From Przewalskia tangutica (lineage: Eukaryota; Streptophyta; Magnoliopsida; Solanales; Solanaceae), in the NCBI GenBank assembly GCA_029844215.1, contig CM056723.1, positions 90,202,790 to 90,266,789 of the forward strand: 64,000 nt of DNA, read 5' to 3'. Below, piece by piece: positions 11,265 to 22,795 of this stretch. Position numbers and translations under genes: made by a program. Below the pieces are notes generated by a model that was not told the DNA's origin, searched no databases, and saw only the letters and a list, made by a program, of their open reading frames with translations. How positions within the stretch are numbered: position 1 is the stretch's first letter; each line of letters opens with the position of its first letter.

Positions 11265-12310
11265 AGGTTAACTAAGATGTTCTATATTCCGGTTAGGATA
11301 TATATAAAAACTCAACTTTATGCAGAAATCTTCTATATTTCTATGATATATTTTACTACACAGAAGGATTAAGAACAATAACCTTAAACACTACACAAGT
11401 ATTGGGGTACTTTCATCCGCGATTTTAACCTATGTCTAGACAATTATAGCATATTCAAATCTCTCTTCTCAGATCTCGATTCGAAGTCATATAAGTTATG
11501 ACAATTAATGACCAGTTAAGTATCAAACAATCAATACAAATTGAATAGATCTTAAACAGATGAAGAAGGAATCACTAACAATGCATTAACTTATGAAAAG
11601 AGTTTCATGTTGATTCGATGGAAAACTCTAATAAAGAAATTATCTCCTAGACATTGTCATGCTAAGAAAACTAATTGTCTTCAACATAAACTGAATTAAA
11701 AAAAAGAAAAGAGAAAAGAACTTGAATGTAGAAGTCTCTAATCTTGTTCCTAGCCTCCGTTCTTCGCCTCCAAAGTATGATCCTTCATGAGATATGCCTC
11801 ACAGGGCTTTATACCACAAAAATTAAAAAAAATAGACCTCTTTGTCCTCGTAGAATTTTTAGGTTTTTCCGCCGTCGGCGCCGCGACGCTAATTCCTTCG
11901 ATGGTTATTGCCTCTCAGGCGCCACGACGCTTCCTCCAGGCGCCGCGACGCTAATTCCTTCGATGGTTACTAGCTCTGGAGCGCCGCGGTTCTTGCCTTT
12001 ATGCGCCGCGACTCTTGCCTCTATGCGTCGCGGCTCTTAATCCGAGCAACTTATGCACATTTTCTTTGTAGACCCCGAGGGGTCGACCATGTAGTTTTGT
12101 TTAAATTTCTTTTCGAGCTTTCCAGGCCTTCTTTGACCGCTTTCTTGGAACTCAATGTGCATTTTGGGCCTCCATACTCCTATTTTCCTTTGAATTTGCC
12201 TCAAACCTTATGAATCGCTTAAAACCTGAAAACACTACACAAAACGCATAATACTGCACAAAACAACTAAAAGGGACATAAAAGACTCCCTAAAGCAGAC
12301 TCTAAAATTG
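11265..12310 (-). repeat. Diverged Athila-like LTR relic at the unit 1/2 junction
   Basis: About 1.05 kb that aligns in order with the LTR at 1035-2436. Matches include ATATAAAAACTCAAC against ATATAAACACTCAACC, GGATTAAGAACAA, TACTTTCATCC, a CTTCTCAGA...TCGAAGTCATATA block, AACAATGCATTAA, CTAGACATTGTCATG...AACTAATT, AACTGAATTAAA, GC-rich GGCGCCGCG words, and GACATAAAAGACT. The first about 230 bp of the family LTR is missing, so it is a truncated or rearranged solo LTR. The Tat insertion site (AAAAT, 11819-11823) lies inside it. Confidence 0.55.
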
Positions 12311-15300
12311 TCCTAAAATGGACTTAACATGTAGCGTTTAGATATCGACTAGGGTTAAAGAAAGATTTAGGGATTTTTGTAATAAGTGGCTGAAAATTAG
12401 AAGAAAGAGAGGGGATAAATCGGGTAGAATGTGGTATGAATTAGGGCAAAATTTCTGACTCTTGATCCATGTAAGAGAATTGATTCCTTGATCATTTCAT
12501 TCCAATGTTAGGTAATATAGACAACGACAAAATGAATGGTCATTATATGTATATTCGAAATGCAGAAAACAATGACCATAATTTATGATGAACTATTATA
12601 CGCAAACCTTAATATTTTGATTTAAAATAAATAATACATCATTCATCTTTTGTGTGAAAGAATTGTTTTTTTGAATTAACATTTTCAAGTGGTTTTAAAA
12701 ATTAAAAATTATCGTACCATCGATAAATTATATTAACATTCCAAATTGATAGTTCTATGTCAAAAATAATTAAAATGGAAATAATTAGACCTTTAAATAC
12801 GTAATGACATGAAAATAAAAACAAAACTTTACAAAAAATTGACTTGTTTACATGCAATTTTATATATATATAACTTTATAAATATATATATAACTTTATA
12901 AGACTAAGGGGGTTTATCATCTCATGTAAAGTGAATGTAGTACATATTATTTTTCAAGCTCAAAATATTAAAGGATTAAGTGGAATTTATATATTCATAG
13001 TTACCTGATTATAATTTCAATAGTCTTTTAAGGGGGTTAAAAAACGTTTACTTCTTCCTCCACCTAATAACTCGTACCCGATCCGATTAAAATCTCCAAT
13101 GAACCAATGAGAAAACCCTCAATTGTTTGCTCCGAAGGCGAAGAGCAACGCCGGAGACAATTCCGTCACGGCCACCCCATGGATGCCTTACAAAGATACT
13201 AGAATTGAAAACAAAATAGAGTGATAAATCAGAAATAACAGTTGATTGCCAACATCCGCATAATAAAACTCCGTTGAAGAAGTAAACTAAAGCAACCATT
13301 GAAAAGGCTTTTCGAAGCTTGCCTCGAAATTTTCAGATTTGTGAATTTGAGTGTTAAAATCAATTGGGTGATACTAATTTTAAAGTTGGTAGCATGAATA
13401 ACTATAGAATTGAAGCTTAGAACATGAGATTTTTTTTTGAAAACTTCATGAAAGCCATTAATGAATCTTAAAGCTTCAAGTTAAAAGATAAAAGAAGAGG
13501 GATTGAATCTTTGACTTGGTGGAGATAGAGATTTTACATACGGGTCGGGTCAAAATACGGGTCATATTTTTAAATTTTTGAATGGTTTAAAATTGGGCTC
13601 AAAGGTGGATGGAAGGTATTTTATACCAATTATAATAGTTTAGGGATATTTTAGGCCTTTTCTGATTATTATAATGATGATGCAATTTTTAATCCATACC
13701 CAAATAATCTATAAAAAAAAGTATTTGTTCGAGAAACCCGCCTTAACGTAATAGGAAAGACCGCAAGATGGTTATTACTTCTGTCTGAGGGTTTATATTC
13801 TATCAATAAAGAATCAAATTTTTAATATAAAAGAATCATTAGACGGGAAAAAACAGGAAGAATATTTTCTGTTCCGCCCGTTCCATTTTCCCTTTGAAGA
13901 GGAGAGAAAAACCCGCCCACCATCCTCTTATTGGGACTAATTAGGGAATGTGGAGCAATATAGAAGCACATTACGAATTTAAAGTTTATTGGTTCTTATA
14001 TTAATTTTAAATTAATATGTAGTAGTAATTGAATTCACAGTTAAATGTGTAATCAGTAACATATATAAAATTTGAGCAAAAGTTACTGAGTTCTCGTGAA
14101 CATCACGAATGACAATATATATTTTGCAATTTCACGGTACTTTGTTAAAATTACCAAAAGAGTAAAAATATTTGAAATTGTGAAAAATTATGAAATATTA
14201 TGAAAATATCATAATCCGACAGGCATTAATGATTTCAAGTGTATACTAAATATTTTTCCATTTTTTTTTGTTTCGATAAAGTGTTTCATACCCACATTAA
14301 TAGAGGCTTGATTGATTTTAATTTGCGTAGTAAAGTATCATATTAGAGGTAAACCATTTCTTAATAAAGGTGATTTCAATATCTAAGACTTGAAACCGAG
14401 ACATCTGATTAAAATTAAAATAATACTTACCACTCCAGCATAATCATTATTGGTTCCAATTTGTTTTCTTCATATGGCGCTAGTTAAGACATCTCATTAA
14501 CATAGTATATATCTTTAGAATGTTATCTTAACTGCACGACACTGTTCTAAAATTATAAGTTACAAAACTTGAACTCGACTAAAAATCTGAACTATTTCGT
14601 AATTAAGTCATTGAATTTTAAGACTTAAAAGTTCAAAATGAAATGCATGTATTTGTGTCGAAAATAATGTTTTCTACTTTCAATAAATAAAGCGAAACGT
14701 AAGACATAATTTCCTTTAGTAACTCTCTTTTCTTTATTGATATTCAACTAATTTAGTTTACTTCTTCTCGTTTTTGTTTTTTCCGTTTTGCAAGTGTTAA
14801 TTAATTGTATACTTTCATTAATAATCACAGACCATTTCGTTAATCTTATACCTTCATTTTTCAAGCTAAGGTACCTATATAATCTCCTTCTTATGCAAAA
14901 CATTTCATAGTACTTTCAATAAATCATAAATATAATAAGTATTATTTTAGCATTTTCATGGCTACTCAAGTATTCAAATTTCATAAAACAAAGACCACGA
15001 AAACAAAGTAAGATATATATATATATATATATATATCCTTATCCTTCTTCTTGATGTACCATATATAGACCATATTACTGCATTACAATGAGTCTAAATT
15101 TAATATAACTAATTTTTTTGTTTAATTATATATGCATATATAGATTTGAGCCGACAATGAATGTCATAGTGATTGGTGTTCGCCACAAAAACCTTTCATT
15201 TTTACGGCGAATGGTGATGTCACCAAAATAATTCATGTGTTTCTAGTGTCGACTGCCCGTGTTGCCACAAAATATTGTCACATTTCTTATATAATAGCTG

Positions 15301-17055
15301 TCGGAAGTGGAGCTGCCTATTGGTTTAGGTCCTGCGTTCAAACTCCAGTTTTGTAGTTTTTAAAATACCGTTAATAGAATTCTTAGCTCCTTTATTGATA
15401 AGTTTCACTTTGAAGATTAATAATATGTTATTTATTTTTGTTAAGTGCTAAATGTAGATGCAAAGATGAGATGCAAGTTGATGCTTGTTGTTGTTGTGGG
15501 AGTTCTAGTGCAAACTTCCTCTGCAAGGAAGCTTCTTGAGAATCCATTATTACCCAATTTACCTAACTTCAACGGTGGATTTGACCAAATCTTAGGAGGT
15601 CTTGGTGGAGGTGGCGGCGGCGGTGGTGGCGGAGGAGGAGGTAATAATGGTGGATTTGGTGCTGGCTTCGGATTTGGCGAGGGTCATGGATCGGGTGCAA
15701 ATAGCGAGTTTGACCAAATTGTAGGAGGTCTTGTTGGTGGTGGTGGAGGCGGCGGTGGCGGAGGTGGAGGAGGAGGTAGTGATGGTGGATTTGGTTCCGG
15801 CTTTGGATATGGAGAAGGTCATGGATCTGGTGCAAACGGTAGCGACGGTGGCGGTGGAGGTGGAGGCGGTGGTGGTGGCGGCGGAGGTGAAAATGGTGGT
15901 AGTGGTTTTGGTGTCGGAGCAGGATGGGGCCATGGTGGTGGTGGCAATTGATCGCTCCAATTGCTCAAACAATTTTTTTCTCTAATATAATAAGTGAAAG
16001 CAAATTAAAGTAAGTAATTTGTTATAGGGAACTTCTCTTTTCCCTTATAATTATATTAAAGATATTGTGCTATGGCCCATCGGCCAGTGACTCTTGAACA
16101 AAAACATTCAATTTTTGCGGCGAATAAGTCATGTGTTTCTAATGGGACTATCCGTATTGCCACAAAATATCGTCACATTTCTTATATAATAGTTGTCGGA
16201 AGTGGAGCTACCTATTGGAAGGGAGTTCAAATGAATCTCCTATGTTGAAATAATACTGAGCAAATAGAATAAAAATGATCATATTTATATATACATAGTA
16301 ACATGAATAGTTGAATTCCTTTACCACTAGAGAAATTGATTTAGGTCCCGCGTTCAAACTCCAGGTGCAACATTTTGTAGTTTTTAAAATCCTCTTGATA
16401 GAATTCTTACCTCCTTTATTGATAAGTTTCACTTTGAAGACTAACAATATGCTATTTATTTTTAATGCAAGATTAATGACTCTTCTTCTTATTAAGATAG
16501 CAGGTTAACTAAGAGGTTCTATATTCCGGTTAAGATATATATAAAAACTCAACTTTATGTAGAATTCTTCTATATTTCTATGATATATTTTACTACACAG
16601 AAGGATTAAGAACAATAACCTTAAACACTACACAAGTATCGGGGTACTTTCATCCGCGATTTTAACCTATGTCTAGACAATTATTGCATATTCAAATATC
16701 TCTTCTCAGATCTCGATTCGAAGTCATATAAGTTATGATAATTAATGACCAGTTAAGTATCAAACAATCAATACAAATTGAATAGATCTTAAACAGATGA
16801 AGAAGGAATCACTAACAATGCATTAACTTATGAAAAGAGTTTCATGTTGATTCGATGGAAAACCCTAATAAAGAAATTATCTCCTAGACATTGTCATGCT
16901 AAGAAAACTAATTGTCTTCAACATAAACTGAATTAAATAAAAGAAAAGAGAAAAGAACTTGAATGTAGAAGTCTCTAATCTTGTTCCTAGCCTCCGTTCT
17001 TCGCCTCCAAAGTATGATCCTTCATGAGATATGCCTCACAGGGATTTATACCACA
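11819..17055 (+). repeat. Tandem unit 2
   Basis: Same layout as unit 1. Differences: a rearranged AT tract near 12858-12900 with a duplicated AACTTTATAA, a short second AT tract (about 15013-15035), and an 18-bp deletion in the minus-strand ORF region (near 13125), shared only with unit 3. The gene-free spacer 13320-15170 holds nothing I recognise as coding. Confidence 0.85.
15466..15951 (+). CDS. Secreted glycine-rich protein, copy 2 (intact, 161 aa)
   Basis: Same start, signal peptide and module order as copy 1. The one protein difference I can see is Ala to Val in the C-terminal module (GFGVGAGWGHG). The flanking direct repeats are at about 15179-15444 and 16094-16471. Intact frame. Confidence 0.8.
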   Translation: MRCKLMLVVVVGVLVQTSSARKLLENPLLPNLPNFNGGFDQILGGLGGGGGGGGGGGGGNNGGFGAGFGFGEGHGSGANSEFDQIVGGLVGGGGGGGGGGGGGGSDGGFGSGFGYGEGHGSGANGSDGGGGGGGGGGGGGGENGGSGFGVGAGWGHGGGGN

Positions 17056-17545
17056 AAAATTACCAAAATAGACCTCTTTGCCCTCGTAGAATTTTTAGGT
17101 TTTTCCGCCGTCGGCACCGCGACGCTAATTCCTTCGATGGTTATTGCCTCTCAGGCGCCACGACGCTTCCTTCAGGCGCCGCGACGCTAATTCCTTCAAT
17201 GGTTACTAGCTCTGGAGCGCCGCGATTCTTGCCTTTATGCGCCGCGACTCTTGCCTCTATGCGTCGCGGCTCTTAATCCGAGCAACTTATGCACATTTTC
17301 TTTGTAGACCCCGAGGGGTCGACCATGTAGTTTTGTTTAAATTTCTTTTCGAGCTTTCCAGGCCTTCTTTGACCGCTTTCTTGGAACTCAATGTGCATTT
17401 TGGGCCTCCATACTCCTATTTTCCTTTGAATTTGCCTCAAACCTTATGAATCGCTTAAAACCTGAAAACACTACACAAAACGCATAATACTGCACAAAAC
17501 AACTAAAAGGGACATAAAAGACTCCCTAAAGCAGACTCTAAAATT
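16495..17545 (-). repeat. Diverged Athila-like LTR relic at the unit 2/3 junction
   Basis: Copy of the 11265-12310 relic. It is continuous across the unit boundary as defined by the Tat insertion site at 17056-17060. Confidence 0.5.
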
Positions 17546-18085
17546 GTCCTAAAATGGACTTAACATGTAGCGTTTAGATATCGACTAGGGTTAAAGAAAG
17601 ATTTAGGGATTTTTGTAATAAGTGGCCGAAAATTAGAAGAAAGAGGGGATAAATCGGGTAGAATGTGGTATGAATTAGGGCAAAATTTCTGACTCTTGAT
17701 CCATGTAAGAGAATTGATTCCTTGATCATTTCATTCCAATGTTAGGTAATATATACAACGATAAAATGAATGGTCATTATATGTATATTCGAAATGCAGA
17801 AAACAATGACCATAATTTATGATGAAGTATTATACGCAAACCTTAATATTTTGATTTAAAATAAATAATACATCATTCATCTTTTGTGTGAAAGAATTTT
17901 TTTCAATTAACATTTTCAAGTGGTTTTAAAAATTAAAAATTATCGTACCATCGATAAATTATATTAACATTCCAAATTGATAGTTCTATGTCAAAAATAA
18001 TTAAAATGGAAATAATTAGACCTTTAAATACGTAATGACATGAAAATAAAAACAAACTTTACAAAAAATTGACTTGTTTACATGC

Positions 18086-18088
<3 letters not shown>

Positions 18089-18178
<90 letters not shown>
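18089..18178 (+). repeat. (AT)n microsatellite, unit 3
   Basis: About 90 bp of uninterrupted TA repeats, where units 1, 4, 5, 6 and 7 have only about 14-20 bp. The YIYIYI-type ORF readable through it is an artefact of the repeat. Confidence 0.9.
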
Positions 18179-18179
<1 letters not shown>

Positions 18180-20727
18180 CTTTATAAGACTAAGGGGGTT
18201 TATCATCTCATGTAAAGTGAATGTAGTACGTATTATTTTTCAAGCTCAAAATATTAAAGGATTAAGTGGAATTTATATATTCATAGTTACCTGATTATAA
18301 TTTCAATAGCAGTCTTTTAAGGGGGTTAAAAAACGTTTACTTCTTCCTCCACCTAATAACTCGTACCCGATCCGATTAAAATCTCCAATGAACCAATGAG
18401 AAAACCCTCAATTGTTTGCTCCGAAGGCGAAGAGCAACGCCGGAGACAATTCCGTCACGGCCACCCCATGGACGCCTTACAAAGATACTAGAATTGAAAA
18501 CAAAATAGAGTAATAAATCAGAAATAACAGTTGATTGCCAACATCCGCATAATAAAACTCCGTTGAAGAAGTAAACTAAAGCAGCCATTGAAAAGGCTTT
18601 TCGAAGCTTGCCTCGAAATTTTCAGATTTGTGAATTTGAGTGTTAAAATCAATTGGGTGATAATAATTTTTAAGTTGGTAGCATGAATAACTATAGAATT
18701 GAAGCTTAGAACATGAGGTTTTTTTTGAAAACATCATGAAAGCCATTAATGAATCTTAAAGCTTCAAGTTAAAAGATAAAAGAAGAGGGATTTAATCTTT
18801 GACTTGGTGGAGATAGAGATTTTACAGACGGGTCGGGTCAAAATACGGGTCATATTTTTAAATTTTTGAATGGTTTAAAATTGGGCTCAAAGGTGGATGG
18901 AAGGTATTTTATACCAATTATAATAGTTTAGGGATATTTTAGGCCTTTTCTGATTATTATAATGATGATGCAATTTTTAATCCATACCCAAATAATCTAT
19001 AAAAAAAAATATTTGTTCGAGAAACCCGCCTTAACGTAATAGGAAGGACCGCAAGATGGTTATTACTTCTGTCTGAGGTTTATATTCTATCAATAAAGAA
19101 TCAAATTTTTAATAGAAAAGAATCATTAGACGGGAAAAAACAGGAAGAATATTTTCTGTTCCGCCCGTTCCATTTTCCCTTTGAAGAGGAGAGAAAAACC
19201 CGCCCACCATCCTCTTATTGGGACTAATTAGGGAATGTGGAGCAATATAGAAGCACATTACGAATTTAAAGTTTATTGGTTCTTATATTAATTTTAAATT
19301 AATATGTAGTAGTAATTGAATTCACAGTTAAATGTGTAATGAGTAACATATATAAAATTTGAGCAAAAGTTACTGAGTTCTCGTGAACATCACGAATGAC
19401 AATATATATTTTGCAATTTCACGGTACTTTGTTAAAATTACCAAAAGAGTATAAATATTTGAAATTGTGAAAAATTATGAAATATTATGAAAATATCATA
19501 ATCCGCATTAATGATTTCAAGTGTATACTAAATATTTTTCCATTTTTTTTTGTTTCGATAAAGTGTTTCATACCCACATTAATAGAGGCTTGATTTATTT
19601 TAATTTGCGTCGTAAAGTATCATATTAGAGGTAAACCATTTCTTAATAAAGGTGATTTCAATATCTAAGACTTGAAACCGAGACATCTGATTAAAATTAA
19701 AATAATACTTACCACTCCAGCATAATCATTATTGGTTCCAATTTGTTTTCTTCATATGGCGCTAGTTAAGACATCTCATTAACATAGTATATATCTTTAG
19801 AATGTTATTTAACTGCACGTTCTAAAATTATAAGTTACAAAACATGAACTCGACTAAAAATCTGAACTATTTCGTAATTAAGTCATTGAATTTTAAGACT
19901 TAAAAGTTCAAAATGAAATGCATGTATTTGTGTCGAAAATAATGTTTTCTACTTTCAATAAATAACGCGAAACGTAAGACATAATTTCCTTTAGTAACTC
20001 TCTTTTCTTTATTGATATTCAACTAATTTAGTTTACTTCTTCTCGTTTTTGTTTTTTCCGTTTTGCAAGTGTTAATTAATTGTATACTTTCATTAATAAT
20101 CACAGACCATTTCGTTAATATTATACCTTCATTTTTCAAGCTAAGGTACCTATATAATCTCCTTCTTATGCAAAACATTTCATAGTACTTTCAATAAATC
20201 ATAAATATAATAAGTATTATTTTAGCATTTTCATGGCTACTCAAGTATTCAGCCTCATAAAACAAAGACCACGAAAACAAAGTAAGATATATATATATCC
20301 TTATCCTTCTTCTTGATGTACCATATATAGACCATATTACTGCATTACAATGAGTCTAAATTTAATATAACTAATTTTTTTGTTTAATTATATATGCATA
20401 TATAGATTTGAGCCGACAATGAATGTCATAGTGATTGGTGTTCGCCACAAAAACCTTTCATTTTTACGGCGAATGGTGATGTCACCAAAATAATTCATGT
20501 GTTTCTAGTGTCGACTGCCCGTGTTGTCACAAAATATTGTCACATTTCTTATATAATAGTTGTCGGAAGTGGAGCTGCCTATTGGTTTAGGTCCTGCGTT
20601 CAAACTCCAGTTTTGTAGTTTTTAAAATACCGTTAATAGAATTCTTAGCTCCTTTATTGATAAGTTTCACTTTGAAGATTAATAATATGTTATTTATTTT
20701 TGTTAAGTGCTAAATGTAGATGCAAAG

Positions 20728-21210
20728 ATGAGATGCAAGTTGATGCTTGTTGTTGTTGTGGGAGTTCTAGTGCAAACTTCCTCTGCAAGGAAGCTTCTTG
20801 AGAATCCATTATTACCCAATTTACCTAACTTCAACGGTGGATTTGACCAAATCTTAGGAGGTCTTGGTGGAGGTGGCGGCGGCGGTGGTGGCGGAGGAGG
20901 TAATAATGGTGGATTTGGTGCTGGCTTCGGATTTGGCGAGGGTCATGGATCGGGTGCAAATAGCGAGTTTGACCAAATTGTAGGAGGTCTTGTTGGTGGT
21001 GGTGGAGGCGGCGGTGGCGGAGGTGGAGGAGGAGGTAGTGATGGTGGATTTGGTTCCGGCTTTGGATATGGAGAAGGTCATGGATCTGGTGCAAACGGTA
21101 GCGACGGTGGCGGTGGAGGTGGAGGCGGTGGTGGTGGCGGCGGAGGTGAAAATGGTGGTAGTGGTTTTGGTGCCGGAGCAGGATGGGGCCATGGTGGTGG
21201 TGGCAATTGA
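20728..21210 (+). CDS. Secreted glycine-rich protein, copy 3 (intact, 160 aa)
   Basis: As copy 1, with one Gly codon fewer in the first poly-Gly run (a 3-bp GGA loss near 20895). Frame and termini are preserved. Such codon-unit length changes suggest replication slippage in the Gly codons. Confidence 0.8.
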   Translation: MRCKLMLVVVVGVLVQTSSARKLLENPLLPNLPNFNGGFDQILGGLGGGGGGGGGGGGNNGGFGAGFGFGEGHGSGANSEFDQIVGGLVGGGGGGGGGGGGGGSDGGFGSGFGYGEGHGSGANGSDGGGGGGGGGGGGGGENGGSGFGAGAGWGHGGGGN

Positions 21211-21766
21211 TCGCTCCAATTGCTCAAACAATTTTTTTCTCTAATATAATAAGTGAAAGCAAATTAAAGTAAGTAATTTGTTATAGGGAACTTCTCTTTT
21301 CCCTTATAATTATATTAAAGATATTGTGCTATGGGCCTATGGCCCATCGGCCAGTGACTCTTGAACAAAAACATTCAATTTTTGCGGCGAATAAGTCATG
21401 TGTTTATAATGGGACTATCCGTATTGCCACAAAATATCGTCACATTTCTTATATAATAGTTGTCGGAAGTGGAGCTACTACCTATTGGAAGGGAGTTCAA
21501 ATGAATCTCCTATGTTGAAATAATACTGAGCAAATAGAATAAAAATGATTATATTTATATATACATAGTAACATGAATAGTTGAATTCCTTTACCACTAG
21601 AGAAATTGATTTAGGTCACGCGTTCAAACTCCAGGTGCAACATTTTGTAGTTTTTAAAATCCTTTTGATAGAATTCTTAGCTACTTTATTGATAAGTTTC
21701 ACTTTGAAGACTAACAATATGCTATTTATTTTTAATGCAAGATTAATGACTCTTCTTCTTATTAAG

Positions 21767-22795
21767 ATTGCAGGTTAACTAAGATATTCTATATTCCGGT
21801 TAGGATATATAAAAACTCAACTTTATGCAGAAATCTTCTATATTTCTATGATATATTTTACTACACAGAAGGATTAAGAACAATAACCTTAAACACTACA
21901 CAAGTATCGGGGTACTTTCGTCCGCGATTTTAACCTATGTCTAGACAATTATAGCATATTCAAATCTCTCTTCTCAGATCTCGATTCGAAGTCATATAAG
22001 TTATGACAATTAATGACCAGTTAAGTATCAAACAATCAATACAAATTGAATAGATCTTAAACAGATGAAGAAGGAATCACTAACAATGCATTAACTTATG
22101 AAAAGAGTTTCATGTTGATTCGATGGAAAACCCTAATAAAGAAATTATCTCCTAGACATTGTCATGCTAAGAAAACTAATTGTCTTCAACATAAACTGAA
22201 TTAAATAAAAGAACTTGAATGTAGAAGTCTCTAATCTTGTTCCTAGCCTCCGTTCTTCGCCTCCAAAGTATGATCCTTCATGAGATATGCCTCACAGGGC
22301 TTTATACCACAAAAATTACCAAAATAGACCTCTTTGCCCTCGTAGAATTTTTAGGTTTTTCCGCCGTCGGCGCCGCGACGCTAATTCCTTCGATGGTTAT
22401 TGCCTCTCAGGCGCCACGACGCTTCCGGTAGCGCGACGCTAATTCCTTCGATGGTTACTAGCTCTGGAGCGCCGCGGTTCTTGCCTTTATGCGCCGCGAC
22501 TCTTGCCTCTATGCGTCGCGGCTCTTAATCCGAGCAACTTATGCACATTTTCTTTGTAGACCCCGAGGGGTCGACCATGTAGTTTTGTTTAAATTTCTTT
22601 TCGAGCTTTCCCGGCCTTCTTTGACCGCTTTCTTGGAACTCAATGTGCATTTTGGGCCTCCATACTCCTATTTTTCTTTGAATTTGCCTCAAACCTTATG
22701 AATCGCTTAAAACCTGAAAACACTACACAAAACGCATATCTTGCACAAAACAACTAAAAGGGACATAAAAGACTCCCTAAAGCAGACTCTAAAAT
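21767..22795 (-). repeat. Diverged Athila-like LTR relic at the unit 3/4 junction
   Basis: Copy of the relic. Its GC-rich part is shortened (22425-22440), where other copies read TTCCTCCAGGCGCCGCG. Confidence 0.5.

Larger units (their letters stand above)
6533..11818 (+). repeat. Tandem unit 1
   Basis: Order in this and every unit: second half of a diverged LTR relic (6538-7030); AT-rich spacer with an (AT)n tract near 7579-7596; a conserved minus-strand ORF region near 7800-8020; a gene-free AT-rich spacer 8040-9730 in which I recognise nothing coding; a second (AT)n tract (9730-9801); a direct repeat (9941-10207); the GRP gene; the second copy of that direct repeat (10856-11234); and the first half of the LTR relic (from 11265). 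In this unit the minus-strand ORF is frameshifted (one base missing near 7890). Confidence 0.85.
17056..22311 (+). repeat. Tandem unit 3
   Basis: Same layout. It is notable for the longest first AT tract of the array (18089-18178) and one of the shortest second AT tracts (near 20287). It shares the 18-bp deletion with unit 2. The spacer 18600-20440 has no recognisable gene. Confidence 0.85.

Noticed and set aside
12001..12213. 70-aa ORF (MRRDSCLYASRLL...) repeated in most units
   Set aside because: It lies within the diverged LTR relic, reads through GC-rich repeat words and has no domain. It persists because the units are recent copies.
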